From positions 558,001 to 622,000 of the forward strand of contig NZ_FOBF01000003.1 of NCBI RefSeq assembly GCF_900109355.1: 64,000 nucleotides of DNA, in the 5' to 3' direction. Of this stretch, positions 34,536 to 43,282 are shown piece by piece (positions within the stretch are counted from its first letter, which is position 1; each line of letters starts with the position of its first letter). The notes under the pieces were generated by a model that ran no database searches, was not told where the DNA came from, and was given only the letters and a program-made list of their open reading frames with translations. The stretch is from Nonomuraea pusilla (lineage in GTDB: Bacteria; Actinomycetota; Actinomycetes; Streptosporangiales; Streptosporangiaceae). The position numbers and the translations under genes are program-made.

Positions 34536-34862
34536 ATGAGTGAACTACCTCCGGACCGATTCGGGATGAGCGACGAACAGGACATCGAGGTCAGGGAGTG
34601 GACCGACGACCTCGGGCTCACCCACGAGATCACCGAGGACGACCCGCGCCACGAGGACACCCTGGACGAGCGGCTGCGCCGCGAACTGCCCGACGACCGC
34701 CCGCGCCGCCGCCGGGAGACGCACCGGCTCACCCAGCCCGACGAGGGCCTGGCCCCCGACACCGAGGACGAGGAGATCGCCGAGGACTGGGGCAGCGACG
34801 ACGAGGGGGCCTCGGCCGAGGAGCGGGCCGTCCGCATCGACCCCGACGAGAACCTCAGGTGA
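34536..34862 (+). CDS. DUF5709-family small acidic protein
   Basis: 108-residue acidic hydrophilic protein. The ending LTQPDEGLAPDTEDEEIAED then GASAEERAVRIDPDE matches the DUF5709 family, a set of actinobacterial cytoplasmic proteins of unknown role. There is no membrane segment. Its stop codon lies in the first copy of a 39-bp direct repeat. Function unknown. Confidence 0.8.
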   Translation: MSELPPDRFGMSDEQDIEVREWTDDLGLTHEITEDDPRHEDTLDERLRRELPDDRPRRRRETHRLTQPDEGLAPDTEDEEIAEDWGSDDEGASAEERAVRIDPDENLR

Positions 34863-34933
34863 GAGCCGGGGAGCACCGGCCCTGGCGAGAGCGTCAGGTG
34901 AGAGCCGGGGAGCACCGGCCCTGGCCAGAGCGT
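34856..34933 (+). repeat. 39-bp tandem duplication at the DUF5709 gene end
   Basis: A 39-bp unit starting TCAGGTGAGAGCCGGGGAGC is present twice with one mismatch, and its first eight bases recur at 34934. Each unit contains GCCGG-n6-CCGGC, a small hairpin that may act as a terminator between the convergent DUF5709 and HAD genes. The duplication includes the last codons and stop of DUF5709. Confidence 0.85.
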
Positions 34934-35586
34934 CAGGTGAGGTCGCGCAGGCCGGGCAGCAGGCCGTGGAGGTCGTCGACCACCAGGTCGGCGGCCGCGG
35001 CCTCCGGGCGCGCCGCGTGCAGGTAGCCCCACGGGCCCCTGCGCAGCAGCGCCGTCCGCATGCCCGCGCGCGCCGCCGGCAGCACGTCGTTGTCCAGCCG
35101 GTCGCCCACGTACAGGACGGCTTCCGGCTCGACGCCCGCCACCTCCGCCACCCTGGCGAAGAACTCCGGCGCCGGCTTGGCCACCCCCCACCCCTCGGAC
35201 GTGTGCACCGAGTCGGCGGGCAGGTCCATGGCGACCAGCGCGTCGTAGGCGCGGCTCGGCTGGTTGCCCGCGATCACCACCTGGTACCCGGCCTCCCTGA
35301 GCGCGGCGAGGGCGTCGCGGACGTCCGGGTACAGGTCGCCGGCGTCGAAGTGGTTGCGCAGGCCGCGCGGGTCGTCGCGTTCCCAGGCCGCTTCCTCCGC
35401 CTCCAGGTCGAAGCCGGGGCGTACCAGGGCGAGGGCGTCGGTGGCGGGACGGTCGAGGGCGGCCATGCCGCCGATCACCCCGAGCAGCGCGAACCTGGGC
35501 ACGGCGAGCCGGTCGGCCCAGCGCGACCAGATGCGCGTCTCGTCGACGAGCGTCTCACCGACGTCCAGCACCACAGCCTTGATCAT
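34933..35586 (-). CDS. HAD-superfamily hydrolase
   Basis: 217-residue HAD phosphatase. Motif I is VVLDVGETLVD with the nucleophilic Asp (the second Asp position is replaced by Glu in DVGET), motif II VIAGNQPS, motif III Lys in WGVAKPAPEFF and motif IV VGDRLDNDV. The DxGxT form of motif I occurs in related phosphatases and haloacid dehalogenase-like proteins. It is convergent with the DUF5709 gene. The substrate is unknown. Confidence 0.85.
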   Translation of the reverse strand: MIKAVVLDVGETLVDETRIWSRWADRLAVPRFALLGVIGGMAALDRPATDALALVRPGFDLEAEEAAWERDDPRGLRNHFDAGDLYPDVRDALAALREAGYQVVIAGNQPSRAYDALVAMDLPADSVHTSEGWGVAKPAPEFFARVAEVAGVEPEAVLYVGDRLDNDVLPAARAGMRTALLRRGPWGYLHAARPEAAAADLVVDDLHGLLPGLRDLT

Positions 35587-35656
35587 CGATCCCCCTGCCG
35601 GATTTGTAGCGGACAGGGGGATTTTTCCATGCCAGGCGACCGGACGGCACGGCCGG

Positions 35657-38600
35657 TCAGGGCGCCAGCCGCTCCATCGCCTTGGTGATGCGCTTCTCCG
35701 AGACCGGCGTGGGCGTGCCGAGCGTCTGGGCGAAGAAGCTGACCCGCAGCTCCTCGATCATCCAGCGCACCTCCACCACGTCCGGGTCGCCCCGCCGGGC
35801 CGGCGGCAGCTTCTCCAGCAGGTCGTGGTAGTCGTCCTCGACCTTGTGGACGCGCCGCATCCACTCCTCGTCGCGCCACGGCTCCTCGGGCAGCTTGGTG
35901 AGCCGGCGCTCGACCGCCCTGAGGTAGCGCAGGATGTCGGGCAGGCGCCGGTGTCCGGTGGCCGCGACGAAGCCCGGATGGACCAGGCGGCCGAGCTGGT
36001 CGCGGACGTCGTCGGTGGCCGCGCCCGGCCGCAGCGCGTCGAGCCTGGTGCCCGCCGCGTGCCAGACGCTCAGGATCTGCTCCACCCGGCCCAGCACCTC
36101 GGCGGCGGTGTCGTGCAGCTCGGCCCGTACGTGCTGGTGGAGGCGGTCGAAGCCGGCGGGGTCCCAGGCCGGGCCGCCCAGGTCGTGCATCAGCTTGTCG
36201 ACGGCGGCGTTCACGACGTCGTCGAAGAGCGCCACCGCGCCGCCGTGCGGGCTGCGCGACAGGGCCAGCTTGGCCTGGTTGGACAGGCCGCCGAGCAGCG
36301 ACTTGGCCGGGTTGGTGACGTTGAGCAGCAGCAGGCGGCGGGTGCCCGTCCAGTGGGAGCGGCGCTGCTCCGCCTCGGTCTCGAAGATCTTGATCGACAC
36401 CGAGTCGCGGGCGTCGACCAGCGCCGGGTAGCCCTTCATGCGGCCCTGCTCGAACACCTTCGGCAGCGTGCCGAAGCTCCAGCCGCGCAGGCCGGTGCGT
36501 TCGAGGTCGTCGCCGGCCTCGGACAGCGTCCTGCGCAGCCGCGGCGCGAGCCGCCTTTTCAGCGCGTCGAGGTCCTTGTCCTCGGCCACGGTGCGCTTGC
36601 GCTCGTCGATCACCCGGTACGTGATGCGCAGGTGGTCGGGGACCTGGTCGAGCTGCCAGGCGTCGCGCGGCACCCGTACGCCGGTCAGCCGCAGCAGCTC
36701 GCGCTCGACCGCGTCGAGCAGCGGCTCGGAGCCCGCCCTGACGGCCGCCAGGACCTGCTTGGCGTAGTTGGGCGCGGGCACGAAGTTGCGGCGCAGGTTC
36801 TTCGGCAGCGACCTGATCAGCGCGGTGATCAGCTCCTCGCGCAGGCCGGGGATCTGCCAGTCGAAGCCGTGGGAGCTGACCTGGTTGAGCACCTGGAGCG
36901 GGACGTGCACGGTGACGCCGTCGGCGTCGGCGCCCGGCTCGAACTGGTAGGTCAGCCGCATCCGCTGGCCGAGCTGCTTCCAGGTGTCGGGGTAGTCGCG
37001 CGCGCTCACCCCGGCGCCCTCGTTGACCAGCATCTCCGGCGAGAACGTCAGCAGGTCGGGCTGCTCCTGCCTGGCCTTCTTCCACCAGGCGTCGAAGTGC
37101 CTGGCCGAGACCACGTCGGCGGGGACGCGCTGGTCGTAGAAGTCGAACAGGGCCTCGTCGCCGACGAGGATGTCTCGCCGCCGGGCCCGGTTCTCCAGCT
37201 CCTCGACCTCCTCCAGGAGCCGGCGGTTGTCCTTGAGGAAGCGGTGGTGGGTGTCCCAGTCGCCCTCGACCAGGGCGTGCCTGATGAACAGCTCCCGCGA
37301 CAGGTCGGGGTCGATGCGGCCGTAGTTGACCTTGCGGCCCGCCACGATCGGCACGCCGTACAGGGTGACCTTCTCCAGCGCGATGACCGCGCCCTGGTTC
37401 TTCTCCCAGTGCGGCTCGGAGTACGTGCGCTTGACCAGGTGCTGGGCGAGCGGCTCGACCCACTCGGGCTCGATCTTGGCGTTGACCCTGGCCCACAGCC
37501 TGGACGTCTCGACCAGCTCGGCCGACATCACCCACTGCGGCTGCTTCTTGGCCAGCACCGAGCCGGGGAAGACGGCGAAACGGGCGTTGCGCGCGCCGAT
37601 GTACTCCTGGATGGGCCTGCGCCCGTCGGAGGCGCGCTGCTTGTCCATGACGTCCTTGACACCGACGTGCGACAGCAGCCCCGCCAGCAGCGACACGTGC
37701 ACGTGGTACGGGTCGGCGGGCGCGCTGTTCGGCTGGACGCCGAGCGACTGGCGCAGCTGGCTGTAGATGTCCTGCCACTCGCGCACGCGCAGGTAGTTGA
37801 GGAACTCGGCCTTGCACAGCCGGCGGAACGCGCTCGACGACAGCTCCTTCTGCCGCTCGCGCAGGTAGTTCCACAGGTTGAGGTAGGCCATGAAGTCGGA
37901 GTCGGGGTCGGCGAAGCGGCGGTGCTTCTCGTCGGCCTGCTGCTGCTTGTCGGCGGGGCGCTCGCGGGGGTCCTGGATCGACAGCGCCGCGACGATGACC
38001 ATGACCTCGCGCAGGCAGCCGTGCTTGTCGGCCTCCAGCACCATGCGGCCGAGCCGCGGGTCGACGGGGAGCTGGGCGAGCCTGCGGCCGACCGGGGTCA
38101 GCGCGCCGTGGGCGTCGAACGCGCCGAGCTCGTGCAGCAGGTTCACGCCGTCCTTGACCTGGCGGCGGTCGGGCGGCTCGACGAACGGGAACGCCTCGAT
38201 GTCGCCGAGGCCGATCGACGTCATCTGCAGGATGACCGACGCCAGGTTGGTGCGCAGGATCTCCGGGTCGGTGAACTCGGGCCTGGAGAGGAAGTCCTCC
38301 TCCTCGTACAGGCGGATGCAGATGCCGTCGGAGGTGCGGCCCGAGCGGCCCTTGCGCTGGTTGGCGCTGGCCTGCGAGACGGGCTCGATGGGCAGGCGCT
38401 GCACCTTGGTGCGGTGGCTGTAGCGCGAGATGCGGGCGAAGCCGGGGTCGACGACGTACTTGATGCCGGGCACGGTCAGCGACGTCTCGGCCACGTTCGT
38501 GGCCAGCACGACGCGCCTGCCGTTGTGGCGCTGGAAGACGCGGTGCTGCTCGGCGGCGCTCAGCCGCGCGTACAGCGGGAGGATCTCGGTGTTGCGGAAC

Positions 38601-39529
38601 TCGGCCTTGGACAGCGCGTCGGCGGCGTCGCGGATCTCCCGCTCGCCCGACAGGAAGACCAGGATGTCGCCGGGGCCCTCGGTGACGAGCTCCCTGCACG
38701 CCTCGACGATGCCCTGCGTCTGGTCGTCGTCCTCGCCGAGCGGCCGGTACCGCACCTCCACCGGGTACGTGCGGCCGGACACCTCGACGACGGGCGCGCC
38801 GCCGAAGTGCCGCGAGAACCGCTCGGGGTCGATCGTGGCGCTGGTGATGATCACCTTGAGGTCGGGGCGCTTCGGCAGGAGCTGCTTGAGGTAGCCGAGG
38901 ATGAAGTCGATGTTGAGGCTGCGCTCGTGCGCCTCGTCGATGATCAGCGTGTCGTACTGCTCGAGGAGACGGTCGTTCTGCAGCTCGGCCAGCAGGATGC
39001 CGTCGGTCATCAGCTTGACCAGGGTGCGGTCGCTCGCCTGGTCGGTGAAGCGGACCTTGTAGCCGACCACCTCGCCCAGCTCGGTGCCGAGCTCCTCGGC
39101 CACGCGCTCGGCGACCGTGCGGGCGGCGATGCGGCGCGGCTGGGTGTGGCCGATGAGGCCGCGCACGCCGCGGCCCAGCTCCAGGCAGATCTTGGGGATC
39201 TGCGTGGTCTTGCCGGAGCCCGTCTCTCCGGCGATGATCACGACCTGGTGGTCGCGGATCGCGGCGAGGATGTCGTCCTTGCGCTGCGAGACCGGCAGGC
39301 TCTCCGGGTACGTGATCTCCGGCACGGCGCGCCTGCGGCGGGCGAGGCGTTCCTCCGCCCGCTCGGCGTCGGCGAGGATCTCCGCGATGATCTTTTCGCG
39401 GGCCTCGCGGGAGCGCACCCGGCGCACGCCGTCGAGCCTGCGCCGCAGCCGCCGCTGGTCGCGCGGCATGAGCTCGGGCAGGCGTGACTGGAGCTCGGTG
39501 AGTGGAGAGGACAACGCAGAGGATCCCAT
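35657..39529 (-). CDS. hrpA: ATP-dependent RNA helicase HrpA
   Basis: About 1290 residues, full length for the bacterial DEAH-box helicase HrpA. Visible motifs are I GETGSGKTTQIPK, Ia THTQPRR-like GHTQPRRIAARTVA, II DEAH in IIDEAHERSLNIDFI, III SATID, V TNVAETSLTVPGI and VI QRKGRSGRTSDG. The ratchet/OB region and the long HrpA-specific C-terminal half (DUF3418-type, including VTNPAKSLLGGLSNQAKL) follow. HrpA proteins act in mRNA processing and in rescue of stalled ribosomes. The ATG at 39529 has GAAGAG upstream; a TTG at 39550 would add seven residues. It stands as a single gene. Confidence 0.95.
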   Translation of the reverse strand: MGSSALSSPLTELQSRLPELMPRDQRRLRRRLDGVRRVRSREAREKIIAEILADAERAEERLARRRRAVPEITYPESLPVSQRKDDILAAIRDHQVVIIAGETGSGKTTQIPKICLELGRGVRGLIGHTQPRRIAARTVAERVAEELGTELGEVVGYKVRFTDQASDRTLVKLMTDGILLAELQNDRLLEQYDTLIIDEAHERSLNIDFILGYLKQLLPKRPDLKVIITSATIDPERFSRHFGGAPVVEVSGRTYPVEVRYRPLGEDDDQTQGIVEACRELVTEGPGDILVFLSGEREIRDAADALSKAEFRNTEILPLYARLSAAEQHRVFQRHNGRRVVLATNVAETSLTVPGIKYVVDPGFARISRYSHRTKVQRLPIEPVSQASANQRKGRSGRTSDGICIRLYEEEDFLSRPEFTDPEILRTNLASVILQMTSIGLGDIEAFPFVEPPDRRQVKDGVNLLHELGAFDAHGALTPVGRRLAQLPVDPRLGRMVLEADKHGCLREVMVIVAALSIQDPRERPADKQQQADEKHRRFADPDSDFMAYLNLWNYLRERQKELSSSAFRRLCKAEFLNYLRVREWQDIYSQLRQSLGVQPNSAPADPYHVHVSLLAGLLSHVGVKDVMDKQRASDGRRPIQEYIGARNARFAVFPGSVLAKKQPQWVMSAELVETSRLWARVNAKIEPEWVEPLAQHLVKRTYSEPHWEKNQGAVIALEKVTLYGVPIVAGRKVNYGRIDPDLSRELFIRHALVEGDWDTHHRFLKDNRRLLEEVEELENRARRRDILVGDEALFDFYDQRVPADVVSARHFDAWWKKARQEQPDLLTFSPEMLVNEGAGVSARDYPDTWKQLGQRMRLTYQFEPGADADGVTVHVPLQVLNQVSSHGFDWQIPGLREELITALIRSLPKNLRRNFVPAPNYAKQVLAAVRAGSEPLLDAVERELLRLTGVRVPRDAWQLDQVPDHLRITYRVIDERKRTVAEDKDLDALKRRLAPRLRRTLSEAGDDLERTGLRGWSFGTLPKVFEQGRMKGYPALVDARDSVSIKIFETEAEQRRSHWTGTRRLLLLNVTNPAKSLLGGLSNQAKLALSRSPHGGAVALFDDVVNAAVDKLMHDLGGPAWDPAGFDRLHQHVRAELHDTAAEVLGRVEQILSVWHAAGTRLDALRPGAATDDVRDQLGRLVHPGFVAATGHRRLPDILRYLRAVERRLTKLPEEPWRDEEWMRRVHKVEDDYHDLLEKLPPARRGDPDVVEVRWMIEELRVSFFAQTLGTPTPVSEKRITKAMERLAP

Positions 39530-39633
39530 ATCGCTCTTCAGGATATTCAAGGCGCCGCGGCCGGGGTCCGTCCGGGAGCCAACGGTCCATGCTGCCCGAG
39601 GTCACCGGCGCGCCGCACCTCAATATCCGGGTT

Positions 39634-39993
39634 TCAGCGGTCGTGGACGGTGACCACGTACCCCTCGGGGTCGGCGAACGAGAACGTGCGCCCGAACGGG
39701 CCGTCCACCGGCGGGGCCACGATCGGGACGCCCGCCGCGCCCAGCTCGTCGTGCAGGCGCTGGGCGTCGTCGGCCTTGAGCCAGAGCGCCACGCCGGTGC
39801 CGGGCCGGTCCGGGAGCTCGACGCCGGGGAGCGGCTCGCGCACGGCGAAGGGGATGGGCTCGGTGTCGAACACGACGGCGTGCGGCGGCCCGGCGGGGGA
39901 ACGCCTGAGCCCGAGGCGCTGCTCGTAGAAGACGGCGGCGGCCTCCAGGTCGCGTACCTGGAGGGCGACGAAGTCGATTCCGGTGACGGTCAT
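39634..39993 (-). CDS. VOC-family protein (glyoxalase/bleomycin-resistance fold)
   Basis: 119-residue single VOC module. It has the paired beta-alpha-beta-beta-beta units: FVALQVRDLEAAAVFYEQRLGL and VALWLKADDAQRLHDELGAAG, ending in FSFADPEGYVVTVHDR, with metal-ligand candidates in the Glu/His positions. It could be a dioxygenase, isomerase or a binding protein for a toxic compound. It is divergent from a MarR regulator, and two copies of the palindrome TATGTCA-n6-TGACATA lie between them, suggesting substrate-induced expression. Confidence 0.88.
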   Translation of the reverse strand: MTVTGIDFVALQVRDLEAAAVFYEQRLGLRRSPAGPPHAVVFDTEPIPFAVREPLPGVELPDRPGTGVALWLKADDAQRLHDELGAAGVPIVAPPVDGPFGRTFSFADPEGYVVTVHDR

Positions 39994-40005
39994 GACGGTG
40001 CTCCC

Positions 40006-40025
40006 TATGTCAGAGTTTTGACATA
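40006..40025. promoter_or_regulatory. MarR operator-like palindrome, copy 1
   Basis: TATGTCA-GAGTTT-TGACATA is a perfect 7-bp inverted repeat with a 6-bp spacer, 12 bp upstream of the VOC start codon. An almost identical copy lies 28 bp further on at the MarR start. Confidence 0.8.
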
Positions 40026-40033
40026 GGGAAGCT

Positions 40034-40053
40034 TATGTCAGAATCCTGACATG
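40034..40053. promoter_or_regulatory. MarR operator-like palindrome, copy 2, overlapping the MarR start codon
   Basis: TATGTCA-GAATCC-TGACATG shares the arms and spacer length of the first copy and includes the ATG of the MarR gene (40051). Binding here would block the regulator's own translation start region and its promoter. Confidence 0.8.
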
Positions 40054-40482
40054 AGACAAGAGGACCTCGGGCGCCTCGTCGGCTACCAGCTCAAGCGGGT
40101 GCAGGCCGCCCTGCGCGCCGCCATGGACGACACCCTGCGCGCCCACCGGCTCACCACCCCCCAGTACGTCTGCCTGGAGCTGCTCGGCCAGCGGCCCGGA
40201 CTGTCCAACGCCGAGCTGGCGAGGGACGCGTTCGTCACCCGGCAGTCCATGAACGCGATGCTGCAGAACCTGCAGGACGCCGGCCTGGTGGAGCGGCCCG
40301 CCAGCGCGCCCCACGGGCGCGCCCTGCCCACCCGGCTCACCCCGCTCGGCGCGAGCAGGCTCGCCGCGGCCAGGGCGGACGTCCTCGCGATCGAGCGCCG
40401 CATGACGTCCGCCCTCGACGAGGCGCAGACCCGCATCCTGCTCGCCCAGCTCGACTCGATGGCCACGGCCCTGTCCGGCTGA
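40051..40482 (+). CDS. MarR-family transcriptional regulator
   Basis: 143-residue winged-helix regulator with the usual MarR layout: helices 1-2 at the N-terminus, the HTH (LSNAELARDAFVTRQSMNAM, then LQNLQDAGLVERPASA) and the beta-wing (PHGRALPTRLTPLG). It is divergent from the VOC gene and flanked by two 20-bp palindromes, one covering its start codon. A classical MarR arrangement is therefore likely: repression of itself and the VOC gene, relieved by a ligand. Confidence 0.93.
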   Translation: MRQEDLGRLVGYQLKRVQAALRAAMDDTLRAHRLTTPQYVCLELLGQRPGLSNAELARDAFVTRQSMNAMLQNLQDAGLVERPASAPHGRALPTRLTPLGASRLAAARADVLAIERRMTSALDEAQTRILLAQLDSMATALSG

Positions 40483-40500
40483 CGGGGCCGCCTCCCCCGG

Positions 40501-41220
40501 TCAGCCCCGGGCCGCCGCCAGGGCCGCGCCGATGATGCCCGCCTGGTTGCGGAGCGCCGCGGGCACCACCGGCGTGTCCAGCCGCACGTACGGCAGGAAC
40601 TTGTCCGCCTTCCTGCTGACGCCGCCGCCCACGACGATGAGCGACGGCGAGAACAGCATCTCCACGTGCCGCAGGTACTCCTCCACGCGCTGCGCCCACT
40701 TCTCCCAGCTCAGGTCGTGCTCCTCACGCACCCTGGCGGCCGCGCGGTGCTCGGCGTCGCCGCCGTGCAACTGCAGGTGGCCCAGCTCGGTGTTCGGGAC
40801 GAGTGTGCCGTCGGCGAACAGCGCGCTGCCGATGCCCGTGCCGAACGTCAGCACCAGCACCGTCCCCGCGCGGCCCCGGCCCTCGCCGAACGCCATCTCC
40901 GCGATGCCCGCCGCGTCGGCGTCGTTCAGCACGGCCGCCGCGCCGAACAGCTCCGCCGCGTCCACCCCGACCCACGACCTGTCCACGTTCGCCGCCGTCC
41001 TGACGACGCCGTCGCGCACCACCCCGGGGAAGGTGACGCCGACGGGGCCGTCCCAGCCGAAGTGCGCGCGGATCTGCCGCACCGCCTCCGCCACGCCCTC
41101 AGGAGCCGACGGCCGCGGGGTGGGGACGCGCAGGCGCTCCGCCGTCAGCGTCCCCGACTCCGTGTCCACCGGTGCGCCCTTGATCCCCGAACCTCCGATG
41201 TCGATGCCCAGCACCAGCAT
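40501..41220 (-). CDS. ppgK: Polyphosphate glucokinase (ROK family)
   Basis: 239-residue ROK-fold sugar kinase. The phosphate-1 motif LGIDIGGSGIKGAPVD and the ROK pattern TFGTGIGSALFADG then LVPNTELGHLQLHG with a conserved Glu-His are present. The GIKGA and NTELGHLQ motifs are characteristic of actinobacterial polyphosphate/ATP glucokinase, which phosphorylates glucose using polyphosphate. ATG 41220 is preceded by GAGGGGAAG, an excellent ribosome binding site. The gene is convergent with the MarR gene. Confidence 0.9.
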   Translation of the reverse strand: MLVLGIDIGGSGIKGAPVDTESGTLTAERLRVPTPRPSAPEGVAEAVRQIRAHFGWDGPVGVTFPGVVRDGVVRTAANVDRSWVGVDAAELFGAAAVLNDADAAGIAEMAFGEGRGRAGTVLVLTFGTGIGSALFADGTLVPNTELGHLQLHGGDAEHRAAARVREEHDLSWEKWAQRVEEYLRHVEMLFSPSLIVVGGGVSRKADKFLPYVRLDTPVVPAALRNQAGIIGAALAAARG

Positions 41221-41322
41221 GGCTTCCCCTCTTCCCTCAGTGGACGGCGAAATCCGGACCCTACTGAACCCGCTTCCCGCCGCGCGCGTATCCCCCGTCA
41301 CAAGCGCCAACTAGGAGGCACG

Positions 41323-42459
41323 ATGCGGTCACGCATCCTCACGCTCTGCGCTGTCGCCGCCGCCGCGGGAAGCACGCTCACCGTCCCCGCGCAGGCGGCG
41401 GGGACGACGGCCGCCTTCCCTGCCAGGACGGCGGCCGCCGCGACCCGGTTCGACGTCGTCAACCTCGTCTCCGACGTCAAGGGCAAGGCTCCGGTGACCG
41501 ACCCCAAGGTCGTCAACCCCTGGGGCATGGCCATGGGCAAGACCCTCTGGGTGTCCAACACCGGCACCGGCACCGCCACCGTCTACTCCGGCGCCGGCAG
41601 GAAGGAGCGGACCGAGGTCGCCATCCCCGGCGGGGCGCCCACCGGGCAGGTGTTCAACCCCGGACGCGGCTTCACCGTCAAGGGCCTGCCCGCCACGTTC
41701 ATCTTCGCCAGCCCCAGCGGCGCCATCACCGGCTGGAACGCCCAGGCCGACCCGGCGAACGCGATCATCGCGGCGTTCACGCGGGGGGCCGACTACAAGG
41801 GGCTCGAACTCGTCCAGGGCGACGACGGCGACTTCCTGCTCGCCACCGACTTCGCCCACGGGCGCGTCCACGCCTTCGACCAGGACTTCCGGCGGGTCCG
41901 CCTGGCCCCCTGGCAGTTCAGGGACCAGGCGGTGCCGTCCGGGTACCACGCCTACAACGTCGCCGCCTTCGGCGGCAGCGTCTGGATCTCGTACGCGCTG
42001 CGCGACCCCGCCACCGGCAAGCCGGTCTTCGGGGCAGGCAAGGGGTTCGTGAGCCGCTTCACCCCCGGCGGGAAGCTCACCGGCCGCGTCTCGAAGGTCG
42101 GGCTCAACGCCCCGTGGGCCATGGTGGCGGCGCCGCGGGCGTTCGGCCCGCTCGCGGGGGCGCTGCTCGTGGGCAACTTCGGCGACGGGACGATCCACGC
42201 GTACAAGGGCGACCGGCACCTCGGCGCGCTGCGCGGCGCGGACGGCCGGGCGATCAGCGTGCCGGGCCTGTGGGACCTGGAGCCGGGCACGGCGCGGAAC
42301 GGCGGCGCGAACGCCCTGTGGTTCTCCGCCGGGATCGACGGCGCCAAGCACGGGCTCATCGGGCTGATCCGCCCCGCCGGGGCCGCCGCGCCGCGTCAGC
42401 CGGCCCCCTCCTCCACCGCCACGGCGCCGCCGACCCGCGCCCCCGGCGGCGGCTACTGA
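41323..42459 (+). CDS. Secreted TIGR03118-family beta-propeller-like protein
   Basis: 378-residue exported protein. A signal peptide (LTLCAVAAAAGSTLTVPAQA) precedes a domain with the opening FDVVNLVSDVKGKAPVTDPKVV and NPWGMAMGKTLWVSNTGTGT, which matches the TIGR03118 family of NHL-like repeat proteins. The later motif LLVGNFGDGTIHAYKGD is also typical. A Pro/Thr/Ala-rich tail ends the protein. The ATG is preceded by AGGAGG at 41313. No enzymatic residues are evident. It is divergent from ppgK. Confidence 0.88.
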   Translation: MRSRILTLCAVAAAAGSTLTVPAQAAGTTAAFPARTAAAATRFDVVNLVSDVKGKAPVTDPKVVNPWGMAMGKTLWVSNTGTGTATVYSGAGRKERTEVAIPGGAPTGQVFNPGRGFTVKGLPATFIFASPSGAITGWNAQADPANAIIAAFTRGADYKGLELVQGDDGDFLLATDFAHGRVHAFDQDFRRVRLAPWQFRDQAVPSGYHAYNVAAFGGSVWISYALRDPATGKPVFGAGKGFVSRFTPGGKLTGRVSKVGLNAPWAMVAAPRAFGPLAGALLVGNFGDGTIHAYKGDRHLGALRGADGRAISVPGLWDLEPGTARNGGANALWFSAGIDGAKHGLIGLIRPAGAAAPRQPAPSSTATAPPTRAPGGGY

Positions 42460-42612
42460 CCCCCTCCCTTCGACCGCCGCCGCCCCCGGCCCCGCCCACG
42501 CGGCCCACCCCGCCAGGGGGCGGCGGCTCCGAGCAGGGAAGGACGCCGCCCCTCCCCCGAGCCCCAGCCCCCTCCCCGGAAAGGACGCCGGCCCCCGGCT
42601 AGAGTCGGGGGT

Positions 42613-43263
42613 GTGAGTGAGGGATCCTTCAGCGCCTGGCTGCGTGAGCAGTGCGCGTCCGAGTGGGACGCCGTCGTCGCCCATCCGTTCGCGGCGGCCA
42701 TCACCACCGGCGACGTCCCCGACGCCGCCATGCGGCGCTACCTGGAGCAGGACTTCCAGTTCGTCGACTCCTTCACCGCCCTGCTGGGCGCGGCCGTGGC
42801 CGCCGCCGACACCTTCGAGGCCCGCGTGCCGTACGGCAGATTCCTGGGCCAGGTGGCCACCACCGAGGAGAAGACGTACTTCCACCGGGCGCTGGAGGCG
42901 CTCGGCGGCAGCACCGAGGCCGCGACCGAGCCGGTGACGGCGGAGTTCGCGCGGCTGATGGACGACGTGCGCCGGTCGCTGGACTACCCGCTGATCGCGG
43001 CGGTGCTGTGCGTGGCCGAGTGGTGCTATCTCGGCTGGGCGTCGCGCCTGTCGGGGCCGCCGCCCGAGAACTGGGTGCACCGCGAGTGGATCGAGCTGCA
43101 CGAGGGCGAGGAGTTCCGCGCCTGGGTGGCGTTCCTGCGGGGCGAGCTGGACCGCCTGGGCCCCGCGCTGGACGCGGCGCGCCGGGCGGAGGTGCTGGCC
43201 GTGTTCCGCCGGGCGGTGGAGCTGGAGCGGCGCTTCTTCGACATGGCCGGCGCCGGGCACTGA
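42613..43263 (+). CDS. tenA: TenA-family protein (thiaminase II-like)
   Basis: 216-residue all-helical protein. The N-terminus FSAWLREQCASEWDAVVAHPF matches the TenA family, and the conserved stretches YLEQDFQFVDSFTALLGAAV, VAEWCYLGWA and IELHEGEEFRAWVAFLR are present. TenA hydrolyses aminopyrimidine thiamin breakdown products; several homologues act in unrelated salvage. It starts with GTG after GGGGG. No other thiamin gene is adjacent, so the precise role is uncertain. Confidence 0.85.
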   Translation: MSEGSFSAWLREQCASEWDAVVAHPFAAAITTGDVPDAAMRRYLEQDFQFVDSFTALLGAAVAAADTFEARVPYGRFLGQVATTEEKTYFHRALEALGGSTEAATEPVTAEFARLMDDVRRSLDYPLIAAVLCVAEWCYLGWASRLSGPPPENWVHREWIELHEGEEFRAWVAFLRGELDRLGPALDAARRAEVLAVFRRAVELERRFFDMAGAGH

Positions 43264-43282
43264 CGGTCCCCGAAGCGGGCGG

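Noticed and set aside
35264..39487. 1407-codon open frame on the plus strand
   Set aside because: It lies antisense to hrpA, is low-complexity (Arg/Leu/Gly/Val/Ala-rich) and has no recognisable domain. Such long shadow frames are normal opposite GC-biased genes.
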